Counted from the stretch's first letter, positions 26,879 through 35,691 are shown. The stretch is 64,000 bases of DNA from Lacustribacter sp964460315 (GCA_964460315.1 CAYWPQ010000002.1:49334-113333), one strand, 5' to 3'. Translations and numbers: made by a program. Notes: generated from the sequence alone by a model not told the origin.

Positions 26879-27516
26879 TGACCTTTGCCCTGTCGAAGGG
26901 ACGAATCTTTGAAGAAGCACTTCCGCTTCTCAATTCTGTGGGCATCATCCCCACCGAATCGCCGGAATCATCACGCAAACTGATTCTCTCGACCAATCGC
27001 CCCGATCTTCGCCTGCTGATTGTTCGCGCCAGTGACGTCCCAACCTATGTTCGGTACGGCGCAGCGGACATGGGAATTGCTGGTGGAGACGTGCTCTCTG
27101 AGCAAGGAAGTGAGGGGCTGGTTCAGCCTGTGGACCTTCGAATTGGACGATGCCGCATGAGTGTGGCCGTGCCCGACGCCCTGGACTATGACGCCCTCGT
27201 GCATCGTGGCGCGCGCATTCGAGTGGCCACCAAATACCTATCAACCGCACGAGACCACTTTGCCCGCAAAGGGGTCCATGTGGACCTGATCAAGCTCTAT
27301 GGCTCGATGGAACTTGCGCCACTCGTTGGGCTTGCCGATGTCATTGTGGATCTTGTCTCGACGGGCGGCACCTTGAAGGCCAATGGCCTGAAAGAGGTTG
27401 AGAAAATTGCGGACGTCTCGGCTCGGCTGATTGTGAATCAGGCCGCCTTGAAGACACGCCCCGAGCTTCTTCGTCCTTTGGTCGAAACCTTTGCCAAGGC
27501 CGCAAGTCAGAAATAG
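26875..27516 (+). CDS. hisG: HisG, ATP phosphoribosyltransferase (short form)
   Basis: A 213-residue catalytic subunit for the first histidine step, condensing ATP with PRPP. ALSKGRIFEEALPLL at the N-terminus and DVIVDLVSTGGTLKANGL, the PRPP loop, are present. It is the short HisG-S form without the C-terminal regulatory domain, which in known systems needs HisZ for activity and histidine feedback; no hisZ is in the window. Two adjacent ATGs (26875, 26878) are possible starts; the first overlaps the murA stop. Confidence 0.96.
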   Translation: MMTFALSKGRIFEEALPLLNSVGIIPTESPESSRKLILSTNRPDLRLLIVRASDVPTYVRYGAADMGIAGGDVLSEQGSEGLVQPVDLRIGRCRMSVAVPDALDYDALVHRGARIRVATKYLSTARDHFARKGVHVDLIKLYGSMELAPLVGLADVIVDLVSTGGTLKANGLKEVEKIADVSARLIVNQAALKTRPELLRPLVETFAKAASQK

Positions 27517-27557
27517 GCCATCAACCTTTTCACAGACCCTTTGCGCTAATTTCTCTC

Positions 27558-28862
27558 ATGACTCCCGTTCGCGTCACCCGTCTTTCTTCAACCCAGCCCG
27601 ACTTCCAATCGCGGCTCGCGACGCTTTTGCGTTTCGACGCAGCGCAAGACGAGGCCATTGGGCAGACGGTGAAAGCCATCGTTGCCGACATTCGCGCCCG
27701 TGGTGACGAGGCCTTGCTTGAGACCACCGCTCGATTCGATCAGGTGAAAGCCAGTTCGGTGGCCGAACTTGAAATTCCCAAGTCGGAACTCATGCATGCG
27801 CTTGACCAGCTTTCGCCAGAGCAGCGCCACGCCCTGGAAGAGGCCGCCCAACGCATTCGTACTTTTCATGAGCTTCAAAAGCAGTCGTCATGGACACACA
27901 CCGATGCCCTTGGCAACCAGCTTGGCCAGCGCGTCTCTGCGCTCGACCGGGCAGGGCTTTATGTGCCCGGCGGTAAGGCGGCTTACCCGTCGTCGGTGCT
28001 GATGAACGCCATTCCTGCCAAGGTGGCGGGCGTGGCCGAAGTCATCATGGTGGTGCCCACGCCCCAGGGTGTGCGCAACCATCTGGTTCTGGCGGCGGCG
28101 GCCATTGCGGGTGTGGATCGTGTCTTTACGATCGGCGGAGCGCAGGCGGTTGCCGCGCTTGCCTACGGCACAGCCACCATTCCCAGCGTCGACAAGATTG
28201 TGGGCCCAGGAAATGCCTATGTGGCCGAAGCGAAGCGTCAGGTCTTTGGCCAGGTGGGCATTGACATGATTGCTGGCCCCTCAGAGATTCTGGTGATCTG
28301 CGACGGCAAAACCCCGCCAGACTGGGTGGCGATGGATCTTTTTTCACAGGCCGAGCACGACGAACTGGCCCAGGCGATTCTTCTCACACCCGACGCCGCC
28401 TACATCGATGCCGTGCAGGCTTCGATCGATCGCCTCATTCTTGATATGCCCAGAGCCGCCGTCATTCGAACCTCGATGGAAAATCGTGGCGCGCTCATTC
28501 ATGTGCGTGATCTTGATGAGGCCTGCCAGATTGCATCCACCATTGCGGCCGAGCACCTCGAGGTGTCGACCGATCAACCCGAGGTCTGGGCCGACAAGAT
28601 CCGGCACGCCGGTGCCATCTTCATGGGTCGATACGCTTCGGAATCCCTTGGCGATTACTGTGCTGGGCCGAACCATGTCCTGCCGACCATGCGCACAGCC
28701 AGGTTCTCATCGCCTTTGGGCGTTTATGACTTCCAAAAGCGTACCAGCATGATCAACATCAGCGAATCTGGCGCCCAGTCGCTTGGCCGTGTGGCCTCAA
28801 TCCTTGCCCACGGCGAGCATCTCACGGCCCACGCACGAGCCGCCGAACTCAGGCTGAAGTAA
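27558..28862 (+). CDS. hisD: HisD, histidinol dehydrogenase
   Basis: A 434-residue zinc enzyme that oxidises histidinol to histidine using two NAD. The signature GPGNAYVAEAKRQVFGQVGIDMIAGPSEI is split by convention into the NAD and metal regions; SQAEHDELAQAIL carries the conserved His/Glu pair and DYCAGPNHVLPT the C-terminal active-site loop. It follows hisG by 41 bases. Confidence 0.97.
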   Translation: MTPVRVTRLSSTQPDFQSRLATLLRFDAAQDEAIGQTVKAIVADIRARGDEALLETTARFDQVKASSVAELEIPKSELMHALDQLSPEQRHALEEAAQRIRTFHELQKQSSWTHTDALGNQLGQRVSALDRAGLYVPGGKAAYPSSVLMNAIPAKVAGVAEVIMVVPTPQGVRNHLVLAAAAIAGVDRVFTIGGAQAVAALAYGTATIPSVDKIVGPGNAYVAEAKRQVFGQVGIDMIAGPSEILVICDGKTPPDWVAMDLFSQAEHDELAQAILLTPDAAYIDAVQASIDRLILDMPRAAVIRTSMENRGALIHVRDLDEACQIASTIAAEHLEVSTDQPEVWADKIRHAGAIFMGRYASESLGDYCAGPNHVLPTMRTARFSSPLGVYDFQKRTSMINISESGAQSLGRVASILAHGEHLTAHARAAELRLK

Positions 28863-28887
28863 GACTCCGTGAAGCAAGACTTCGACA

Positions 28888-28923
28888 AGACTCCGCTGAG
28901 GGCGCGAGTCTATTGGTCTTTTT
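28888..28923 (+). terminator. Possible intrinsic terminator after hisD
   Basis: AGACTC (28888-28893) pairs with GAGTCT (28906-28911); inside it CGC can pair with GCG around a one-base bulge. Five T follow at 28919-28923. It lies in the 59-base gap between the convergent hisD and hisC and would end the hisG-hisD message. The gap also has an imperfect direct repeat of AAGACTCCG. Confidence 0.5.
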
Positions 28924-30010
28924 AGGGCTTCGCCAAGATGTCTCGCAGCGCCTTGATCAGCGCGGCGATTTGATGATCGGTCCCGACGGTGATGCGAAGA
29001 AACTGATCAATCTTTGGCTTGGCGAAATGACGCACGATGATCTTCGCCTCGCGAAGTTTCTGAGCGATCACTGCAGCGTCATGTTCGGGGTGGCGTGCAA
29101 ACACGAAGTTCGCCTTCGAGGGCACCACCTCAAACCCCAATGACTCAAGGCCTAACGTCATGACGCCTCGGCTGGCAATGACCTTTTGGCGATTGGTCTC
29201 AAACCATTCTCGGTCGTCCATTGCGGCGGCGGCCGCGGCGCCAGCGAGTCGATCAATGGGGTAAGAGTTAAAGCTGTTTTTAATTCGATTCAGCGCATCC
29301 AGCAGATGTGGCTGCCCAATGGCAAATCCCACCCGAATTCCTGCCAGCGCCCGGGACTTCGACAGTGATTGGGTCACCAAGAGATTCGGGTAGCGAAGGG
29401 TCAGTGGAACGCAGGACTCGGCGCCGAAATCGACATAGGCCTCGTCGACCACCACCATCAGATGGGGCCGCGATTTCAGCAAGGCCTCCACTTCATCTCG
29501 GGTCACGGCTTGGCCCGTGGGGGCATTCGGGTTGGGGAAAATGGCGGCGCCAGCATTCTGTGGGATGGCGCTCAGATCCAGTGAAAAATCGTCGGCCAGT
29601 GCAAGGGTGTTATAGCCAATGCCGTAGAGCGCGCAGTAGCTTGGGTAAAAGCTGTAGCTGATCTCTGGAAACACCAGAGGCCCACGGTTTGCCTGGCCAT
29701 CAGGTCTGCGACCGTCCAGCAGGCCCTGAAAGACAAAGGCAAGCACCTCGTCTGATCCGTTACCAACAAATACATGGCTGCCTGGCACCTTCCAGTGTCG
29801 GGCAATGGCCTGGCCAAGCCCCGTTGACTCAGGGTCGGGATAGAGCCGAAGGCTCTCCTGGGTCGTCGCCTGGATAGCAGCGAAGGCCTTGTTCGAGGGT
29901 GGATAGGGATTCTCGTTGGTGTTGAGTTTGATCAACCCTTCGATTTTCGGCTGCTCGCCCGGGGTGTAGGGGGTCAGGCCACCCACCACTGAACTCCAGA
30001 ATTCACTCAT
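28922..30010 (-). CDS. hisC: HisC, histidinol-phosphate aminotransferase, inverted within the his cluster
   Basis: A 362-residue class-II PLP aminotransferase. LIKLNTNENPYPPS is the HisC N-terminal substrate motif, and the PLP-binding lysine is Lys218 in QSLSKSRALAGIRVG. It transfers an amino group to imidazole-acetol phosphate. Unlike the other eight his genes here it is on the minus strand, convergent with hisD and divergent from hisB. HisC-family enzymes may also act on aromatic amino acids, which could explain separate control, but that is inference. Confidence 0.95.
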   Translation of the reverse strand: MSEFWSSVVGGLTPYTPGEQPKIEGLIKLNTNENPYPPSNKAFAAIQATTQESLRLYPDPESTGLGQAIARHWKVPGSHVFVGNGSDEVLAFVFQGLLDGRRPDGQANRGPLVFPEISYSFYPSYCALYGIGYNTLALADDFSLDLSAIPQNAGAAIFPNPNAPTGQAVTRDEVEALLKSRPHLMVVVDEAYVDFGAESCVPLTLRYPNLLVTQSLSKSRALAGIRVGFAIGQPHLLDALNRIKNSFNSYPIDRLAGAAAAAAMDDREWFETNRQKVIASRGVMTLGLESLGFEVVPSKANFVFARHPEHDAAVIAQKLREAKIIVRHFAKPKIDQFLRITVGTDHQIAALIKALRDILAKP

Positions 30011-30044
30011 GGCGCGAATGTATCATTGCGGGAAAGGAGCCGTC

Positions 30045-30635
30045 ATGAGAACCGCTGAAATCAGTCGCGAAACCGCCGAGACCCAGATCCGAGTGGCCAT
30101 TAACCTGGATGGCACGGGTGAACGAAGCCTGGATTCAGGCCTGCCTTTTCTCGACCACATGCTGGACCAGATCGCTCGTCATGGCCTGATTGATCTTCAG
30201 GTGAAGGCCAAGGGCGACCTCGAAATCGACGCTCACCACACGGTGGAAGATCTTGGCATCACCCTGGGCCAGGCCTTTGCCAAAGCGATGGGTGACAAGC
30301 GCGGCGTGCGCCGATATGGCCATGCCTATGTGCCTCTTGACGAAGCGCTCTCTCGGGTGGTGGTGGACTTATCGGGACGACCCGGCCTTGAGTTCGGCGT
30401 GGTCTGGAAGCGAGGCATGGTGGGCCAATTCGACCTCGATCTGATTCACGAATTTTTCCAAGGCTTTGTCAATCACGCGCTGGTGACCGTGCATATCGAC
30501 AATCTCAAAGGCGAAAACGCTCACCATCAGTGCGAGACGATCTTCAAAGCGTTTGCACGCGCTCTGCGCATGGCGGTCGAACCGGACCCACGCCTGGCAC
30601 AAGACGCCATTCCTTCGACCAAAGGCTCGCTCTAG
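30045..30635 (+). CDS. hisB: HisB, imidazoleglycerol-phosphate dehydratase
   Basis: A 196-residue monofunctional dehydratase, without the phosphatase domain of the E. coli fusion. DSGLPFLDHMLDQIARHG and HHTVEDLGI (His64-His65), then a second HH near residue 160, bind manganese. ATG 30045 follows AAGGAG by five bases; an open reading from 30009 would overlap the divergent hisC start. A possible -10 hexamer TATCAT lies at 30021-30026. Confidence 0.96.
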   Translation: MRTAEISRETAETQIRVAINLDGTGERSLDSGLPFLDHMLDQIARHGLIDLQVKAKGDLEIDAHHTVEDLGITLGQAFAKAMGDKRGVRRYGHAYVPLDEALSRVVVDLSGRPGLEFGVVWKRGMVGQFDLDLIHEFFQGFVNHALVTVHIDNLKGENAHHQCETIFKAFARALRMAVEPDPRLAQDAIPSTKGSL

Positions 30636-30691
30636 TGGTGGTCGGGTTGATGGCCCGCCTGCCGGGCCTCTGAAGTGACAAGGGTGTTGAT

Positions 30692-31327
30692 GTGATTGCC
30701 ATCATTGATTACGGATCAGGAAACCTGCGCAGCGTGCTGCGCGCCTTCCACAAGGTGGCGCCGGGGCTTGACGTTCAGATTGTGGCCAATCCCGATCAGG
30801 TCCGAGCCGCAGAGCGCGTGGTCTTTCCTGGTCAGGGTGCCATGCCCGACTGCATGGCCAGCCTTTTGCGCTCGGGCCTCCAAGAGGCCATTCTTGAAGC
30901 TTGTCGAAAGAAACCTTTCCTGGGTATCTGTGTCGGAGAACAAATGCTCTTCGACCACAGTGAAGAAGGTGACACCCCTGGCCTTGGTGTGATGCGCGGT
31001 AAGGTGGTGAAATTTTCGGCCGAACGCGGCTGCGTGGATTCCGAAGGCCGTGCGCTCAAGGTGCCGCACATGGGCTGGAATTCGGTGCGCTGGGCATGCG
31101 ATCACCCAGTCATGAAGGGAGTTCCCCAGGGCGAATGGTTTTATTTTGTGCACAGCTTTCATGCAGAACCCTCGGATCACCAAGACATTCTTGGTGAGAG
31201 TGATTATGGTCAGCGCTTTACCTGTGCAGTCGCGAGAGATAACATCGTTGCAACGCAGTTTCATCCCGAAAAAAGCGCTGCCGCAGGCCTGCAGCTCTTG
31301 TCGAATTTTGTGTCTTGGAACCCGTAA
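30692..31327 (+). CDS. hisH: HisH, imidazole glycerol phosphate synthase glutaminase subunit
   Basis: A 211-residue class-I glutamine amidotransferase. The catalytic triad is Cys80 in FLGICVGEQ, with His191 and Glu193 in TQFHPEKS. It supplies ammonia to HisF. GTG at 30692 is the start, with AAGGG upstream and the expected IAIIDYGSGNLRS N-terminus. It lies 56 bases after hisB. Confidence 0.96.
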   Translation: MIAIIDYGSGNLRSVLRAFHKVAPGLDVQIVANPDQVRAAERVVFPGQGAMPDCMASLLRSGLQEAILEACRKKPFLGICVGEQMLFDHSEEGDTPGLGVMRGKVVKFSAERGCVDSEGRALKVPHMGWNSVRWACDHPVMKGVPQGEWFYFVHSFHAEPSDHQDILGESDYGQRFTCAVARDNIVATQFHPEKSAAAGLQLLSNFVSWNP

Positions 31328-31362
31328 TGGTTGGAACCCATCATGATTAGGCAGCTCAGCGT

Positions 31363-32109
31363 ATGTTGTTGATCCCCGCGATTGATCTCAAAGACGGCCA
31401 GTGTGTTCGTCTGAAGCAAGGCGATCTTGCCGATGCCACAATTTTTTCGGACCATCCAGGTGAGATGGCCCAACACTGGCGCTCGCTTGGCGCTCGCCGT
31501 CTGCATGTGGTGGATCTCAACGGCGCCGTTGCGGGCCGCCCCAAAAATGAATCGGCAATTAAGGCCATCATCAAGGCGGCGGGCGATGAAATGCCGGTGC
31601 AGATTGGCGGCGGCATTCGCGACCTGGACACCATCGAGCGATTCCTTGATGACGGCGCAAGCTTCATTGTGATTGGCACGGCTGCGGTGAAAAATCCCGG
31701 CCTGCTTCAAGACGCCTGCGTGGCGTTTCCTGGCCACATCATTGTCTCGATTGACGCCAAAGACGGTAAGGTCGCCACGGACGGCTGGAGCAAACTCTCT
31801 GGCCATGAGGTGATCGATCTCGCGAAAAAGTTTGAAGACTACGGTGTGGAATCCATTCTTTACACGGACATTGGGCGTGACGGAATGCTCACGGGGGTCA
31901 ACCTCGAGGCCACGGTGAAGCTGGCGCAAAGTGTGGCCATCCCTGTGATCGCCAGTGGGGGCATCGCCAGTATGAAAGACATCGAAGACCTCTGTGCTGT
32001 TGCCGCTGAGGGGGTTGAGGCGGCCATCCTTGGCCGCTCGCTCTACGAAGGCCACATCGACTTTGCAAAGGCGCAAAAGCGCGCTGACGAACTCTCGGAA
32101 AGCGAGTGA
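31363..32109 (+). CDS. hisA: HisA, ProFAR isomerase
   Basis: A 248-residue (beta/alpha)8 barrel catalysing the Amadori rearrangement of ProFAR to PRFAR. AIDLKDGQCVRL carries catalytic Asp8 and TDIGRDGML the second-half phosphate/aspartate region. It is paralogous to hisF, which follows after 23 bases. Confidence 0.96.
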   Translation: MLLIPAIDLKDGQCVRLKQGDLADATIFSDHPGEMAQHWRSLGARRLHVVDLNGAVAGRPKNESAIKAIIKAAGDEMPVQIGGGIRDLDTIERFLDDGASFIVIGTAAVKNPGLLQDACVAFPGHIIVSIDAKDGKVATDGWSKLSGHEVIDLAKKFEDYGVESILYTDIGRDGMLTGVNLEATVKLAQSVAIPVIASGGIASMKDIEDLCAVAAEGVEAAILGRSLYEGHIDFAKAQKRADELSESE

Positions 32110-32132
32110 GAGCCCGTTAAAAGGGCCGCACC

Positions 32133-32900
32133 ATGCTTGCCAAACGAATCATTCCCTGCCTGGATGTCAACGCAGGACGGGTTGTCAAAGGGGTGAACTT
32201 CGTTGGCCTTCGTGACGCCGGTGACCCGGTTCAAATTGCTCGCCAGTATGATCAACAAGGCGCCGACGAGGTCACCTTCTTGGACATCACCGCATCCAGC
32301 GACGCGCGTGATCTCATTCTTCCCGTGATTGAGGCAGTGGCCGATCAGGTTTTTATTCCCTTGACGGTGGGCGGGGGGGTTCGTACGGTTGACGATGTGC
32401 GCCGCCTGCTCAATGCCGGCGCCGACAAAATCAGCATCAACACGGCCGCCATCCAGAACCCGTCGCTTGTGCGGGACTGCTCGGAAAAGTTTGGCGCCCA
32501 GTGCATTGTCGTGGCGATTGATGCCAAGCGCACAGGTGATCACTGGGAGGTCTTCACCCATGGCGGACGCAATCCCACGGGCCTGAATGCGGTCGACTGG
32601 GCACGCGAAGTGGCCAGGCTTGGCGCCGGAGAAATTCTTCTCACCAGCATGGACCGTGACGGCACAGGCCAAGGCTTTGACCTGGGCCTGACCCGGGCTG
32701 TGTCGCAGGCCGTGAACATTCCAGTGATTGCCAGTGGCGGGGTGGGCTCGCTCAACGATCTCGTGGCCGGAGTGACCGAGGGCGCCGCTGACGCGGTGTT
32801 GGCGGCCTCAATTTTTCATTTTGGACAGCACACGATTGGTGAGGCCAAGCAGTTCATGGCGGATCATGGTGTTTGTGTTCGTTCAGCGAGGGCCTTATGA
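32133..32900 (+). CDS. hisF: HisF, imidazole glycerol phosphate synthase cyclase subunit
   Basis: A 255-residue barrel enzyme that, with HisH ammonia, turns PRFAR into imidazole glycerol phosphate and AICAR. IIPCLDVNAGRVVKG has catalytic Asp11, and VVAIDAKR near residue 130 the second catalytic aspartate. The stop overlaps the hisI start (ATGA). Confidence 0.97.
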   Translation: MLAKRIIPCLDVNAGRVVKGVNFVGLRDAGDPVQIARQYDQQGADEVTFLDITASSDARDLILPVIEAVADQVFIPLTVGGGVRTVDDVRRLLNAGADKISINTAAIQNPSLVRDCSEKFGAQCIVVAIDAKRTGDHWEVFTHGGRNPTGLNAVDWAREVARLGAGEILLTSMDRDGTGQGFDLGLTRAVSQAVNIPVIASGGVGSLNDLVAGVTEGAADAVLAASIFHFGQHTIGEAKQFMADHGVCVRSARAL

Positions 32901-33340
32901 ACTCGACGCAATCCGTTGCTTGGCTTGACGACATCGCCTGGGACGACCGTGGACTGGTGATGGCCATCGCGCAGGATGCGGTGACGCATCGGGTCTTGAT
33001 GGTTGCCTGGATGAATCGGGAATCACTTGAGGAAACCGCCCGAACGGGGCAGGCCGTTTATTTTTCGCGGTCTCGTGGCCGACTCTGGCACAAGGGCGAG
33101 GAGTCTGGCCATCGGCAGAAAGTCTCCGAGATTCGGCTCGATTGCGACGGCGATGTCATCTTGCTCATGATCGAGCAGGTGGGTGGTATTGCCTGTCACA
33201 CCGGCCGAGAGTCATGCATGTATCGCAGGCTTGAACCCCAGGGCCAAGGCGCCACCCAGGCCAGTGGTCGTTGGGTCTGGCACGCCGTGGACCCTGTCCT
33301 GAAAGACCCCGAAGAGATTTATTCTTCGAAAAAGCCCTAA
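32897..33340 (+). CDS. hisI: HisI, phosphoribosyl-AMP cyclohydrolase
   Basis: A 147-residue cyclohydrolase. MVAWMNRESLEETARTGQAV, FSRSRGRLWHKGEESGH and metal-binding cysteines in RLDCDGD and ACHTGRESC match the family. HisI and HisE are separate genes here, unlike the E. coli fusion. ATG 32897 overlaps the hisF stop by four bases; an upstream ATG at 32873 is inside hisF and rejected. Confidence 0.96.
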   Translation: MNSTQSVAWLDDIAWDDRGLVMAIAQDAVTHRVLMVAWMNRESLEETARTGQAVYFSRSRGRLWHKGEESGHRQKVSEIRLDCDGDVILLMIEQVGGIACHTGRESCMYRRLEPQGQGATQASGRWVWHAVDPVLKDPEEIYSSKKP

Positions 33341-33350
33341 GATCCCGCTC

Positions 33351-33749
33351 ATGAGCTCCAAGCCTTCGACCCCGATCCATCCACAGAGCCTTCCGGCGGA
33401 CGCCGATCTGCAAGATCCAGACCTTGTGTTGTCGCGCCTGGCCGATGTCATTGCCAGCCGCCGCGGCCTCGACCCGTCAAGCTCCTATGTCGCCAGGCTG
33501 CTCAGCGCAGCGCCGGATGCTGCGCTCAAAAAAGTGGGCGAAGAAGCCGCCGAGGTCATCATGGCTGCAAAAGATGCGGTGCCTGACCGCCTGGTCAGCG
33601 AGATGGCCGATCTCTGGTTTCACTGTCTGGTGGCCCTGGTGCAGGCAGGGCTTCGGCCTGAGCAGGTGCTTGCTGAACTTGCCCGTCGTGAGGGCATCTC
33701 CGGGCTGGACGAAAAGGCGGCTCGCCGAGCCTCGGAAAAAAATTCATGA
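33351..33749 (+). CDS. hisE: HisE, phosphoribosyl-ATP pyrophosphohydrolase
   Basis: A 132-residue MazG-like pyrophosphohydrolase for the second histidine step. SSYVARLLSAAPDAALKKVGEEAAEVIMAAKD is the expected core (the EE..E..D metal motif lies within it), and EMADLWFHCLVAL follows. The first 25 residues are a poorly conserved extension. It overlaps the HIT gene by four bases. Confidence 0.94.
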   Translation: MSSKPSTPIHPQSLPADADLQDPDLVLSRLADVIASRRGLDPSSSYVARLLSAAPDAALKKVGEEAAEVIMAAKDAVPDRLVSEMADLWFHCLVALVQAGLRPEQVLAELARREGISGLDEKAARRASEKNS

Positions 33750-34084
33750 GCCAAGACCCTCACTGCATTTTTTGCAAAATTGTTGCGGGCCAGATCCCTG
33801 CCAAAGTGGTCTATGAAGACCAGGATTTCATCGTCTTTCATGACATCCACCCCAAGGCACCGTTGCACCTACTGATCATCCCCAGGCTCCACATTGAGTC
33901 CCTTCAGCAGGTGAACAACGACCACATTGACCTCTTGGGGAAAATGCTAGTGCTTGCCCCCAAGCTTGCGGCTGACAATGGCTCCCCCCAGGGCTTCAAG
34001 ACCTTGATCAATACCGGCAAAGCGGGCGGACAGGAGGTGTATCATCTTCACATGCACGTTCTAGGCGGGTTTCAGGCCTCTTAA
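33746..34084 (+). CDS. HIT-family (HINT-like) nucleotide-binding hydrolase
   Basis: A 112-residue HIT protein. CIFCKIVAGQIPAKVVYED opens the fold, and the catalytic triad region is HLHMHVLGG with His100, His102 and His104. Such enzymes hydrolyse purine nucleoside phosphoramidates. A gene of this type often follows hisE in betaproteobacteria; a functional tie to histidine synthesis is not established. Confidence 0.95.
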   Translation: MSQDPHCIFCKIVAGQIPAKVVYEDQDFIVFHDIHPKAPLHLLIIPRLHIESLQQVNNDHIDLLGKMLVLAPKLAADNGSPQGFKTLINTGKAGGQEVYHLHMHVLGGFQAS

Positions 34085-34122
34085 CACCCGCGTTCGACAA
34101 CATTTATTCCTCGGAGACCGTT

Positions 34123-34344
34123 ATGGGTTCCTTTAGCGTTTGGCATTGGTTGGTTGTTCTTTTGATTGTTCTCTTGGTTTTTGGCACCAAAAAACTTCGT
34201 AACCTGGGCTCTGACCTTGGTGGCGCCGTCAAGGGTTTCAAAGACGGCATGAAGGACGCCAGCGCCGGCGCTGACGACACCGCAACCCAGAAGACAGAAA
34301 CCCCCACCATTGATGTGCAGGCCAAAGACAAGACACCTCAGTGA
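34123..34344 (+). CDS. tatA: TatA, twin-arginine translocase pore component
   Basis: A 73-residue protein with an N-terminal membrane helix, an FG hinge (LVFGTKKL), an amphipathic helix and a charged tail. TatA oligomers form the translocation path for folded proteins. The Rieske protein encoded at 36957, with its N-terminal RR, is a likely client. A hairpin separates tatA from tatB. Confidence 0.95.
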   Translation: MGSFSVWHWLVVLLIVLLVFGTKKLRNLGSDLGGAVKGFKDGMKDASAGADDTATQKTETPTIDVQAKDKTPQ

Positions 34345-34392
34345 CTGACGCCATCGGACTCACTCGTGAGATCCGCGGGCCATCGTGTTCTC

Positions 34393-34417
34393 GAGACCCC
34401 GAAAGGGGTCTTCGTTT
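34393..34417 (+). terminator. GAAA-loop hairpin between tatA and tatB
   Basis: AGACCCC (34394-34400) pairs with GGGGTCT (34405-34411) around a GAAA tetraloop, with a flanking G-T pair and then CGTTT. The tail is short on T, so it may be a partial terminator or an RNA-stabilising 3' end. Either would favour tatA over tatB, as TatA is needed in excess. Confidence 0.5.
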
Positions 34418-34447
34418 AAGAACTTGAGAAGGGCCTGATGCATTCCT

Positions 34448-34909
34448 ATGTTTGATATCGGTTTTTCTGAACTCATCTTGATTGGCGTGGTGGCCCTTGT
34501 GGTGGTGGGCCCCAAGCGTCTGCCCGTCGCTACCCGCACGATTGGCGCCCTTCTTGGCCGTGCCCAGCGTTATGTCAATGACGTGAAGTCCGACATTCAA
34601 CGTCAGGTCGATCTTGAAGAACTTCGAAAGATGAAAGATCAGGTCAAGACCATGGGCGATCAGATTCAGTCGGGCGTTGAAAGTGTGGGTCAAGAATTTT
34701 CAGGAATTGGATCAACGGTCGCCAGTGCCGCCGATGACAACTGGTCTGGCTTTGGGGACGAGCTCACGACGCCGCTTGAGCGTCGGGGTTTGCATATCCA
34801 TGCCCCAGAACCATCGTGGTCCGAGCAGGCCGAGCAGCGACGCATTCGCGAGCGGCTGCGTCACCGCATGCGCAAGCGCTTTCTAAAGAAACGGCCGAGA
34901 GACGAATGA
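34448..34909 (+). CDS. tatB: TatB, twin-arginine translocase receptor component
   Basis: A 153-residue protein. MFDIGFSELILIGVVALVVVGP is the TatB membrane helix with the conserved glutamate, followed by a long amphipathic helix and a variable polar tail. TatB with TatC recognises twin-arginine signals. The end overlaps the tatC start. Confidence 0.95.
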   Translation: MFDIGFSELILIGVVALVVVGPKRLPVATRTIGALLGRAQRYVNDVKSDIQRQVDLEELRKMKDQVKTMGDQIQSGVESVGQEFSGIGSTVASAADDNWSGFGDELTTPLERRGLHIHAPEPSWSEQAEQRRIRERLRHRMRKRFLKKRPRDE

Positions 34910-35691
34910 TGAGCGACAACCAACCAGGCCATGACGGTGTCAGCAAAGAGGAAGGCTTCGTCACCCACCTTGTCGAGCTTCGTGACCGATTGGTGAAGGC
35001 CGCGGCCTCGCTCATCGTGGTGTTTCTTGGCCTTGTGTATTGGGCGCCGGACATTTATTCCATTCTTGCCACCCCGATGATCAATAGCCTGCCTGCCGGC
35101 ACCTCGATGATCGCAACCGACGTCACGGCCCCGTTTTTTGTGCCGATGAAGGTCACCATGATGGTCGCCTTCATCATCGCCTTGCCTTACATCCTCTATC
35201 AGGCATGGGCCTTTATTGCACCGGGCCTCTACGAGCATGAAAAGAAGCTTGCGGCGCCCATCATTCTGAGCAGCTTTGTGCTTTTTTTGCTGGGTATGGC
35301 CTTTGCCTACTTTTTCGTGTTTCCAGCGGTGTTCAAGTTTGTCGCGGCCTACACGCCCACGGGGGTGCAGATGGCCACGGACATTGACAAGTATTTAAGC
35401 TTTGTCATCACCTTGTTTCTCGTGTTTGGCCTGTCGTTCGAGACGCCGGTGGTCGAGATGGTTCTCGTTCGACTGGGCATGGTCTCCATTGAAAAACTCA
35501 AGAACTTTCGTTCCTACTTCATCGTGATTGCCTTCGTGATCGCGGCCATTGTCACGCCGCCTGATGTCATCAGCCAGTTCATGCTGGCCATTCCGATGAT
35601 CCTTCTCTATGAATTGGGAATCTTCATGTCCCGCTGGATCACGCCCAGTGCACGCAACCAAGGTGACCAGACCAACCAAGACGCTTCATGA
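34906..35691 (+). CDS. tatC: TatC, twin-arginine translocase core
   Basis: A 261-residue six-helix membrane protein. HLVELRDRL near residue 24 has the conserved glutamate that reads twin-arginine signals, and GLSFETPVVEMVL the second conserved region. Two overlapping ATGs (34906, 34909) are possible starts; the first overlaps the tatB stop. It converges with the HtrA protease gene; the 62-base gap has only weak inverted repeats. Confidence 0.96.
   Translation: MMSDNQPGHDGVSKEEGFVTHLVELRDRLVKAAASLIVVFLGLVYWAPDIYSILATPMINSLPAGTSMIATDVTAPFFVPMKVTMMVAFIIALPYILYQAWAFIAPGLYEHEKKLAAPIILSSFVLFLLGMAFAYFFVFPAVFKFVAAYTPTGVQMATDIDKYLSFVITLFLVFGLSFETPVVEMVLVRLGMVSIEKLKNFRSYFIVIAFVIAAIVTPPDVISQFMLAIPMILLYELGIFMSRWITPSARNQGDQTNQDAS

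Noticed and set aside
28862..28911. AAGACTCCG direct repeats after hisD as an inversion or insertion scar
   Set aside because: The repeats are short and imperfect, and no matching repeat lies at the other end of hisC; kept only as part of the terminator.
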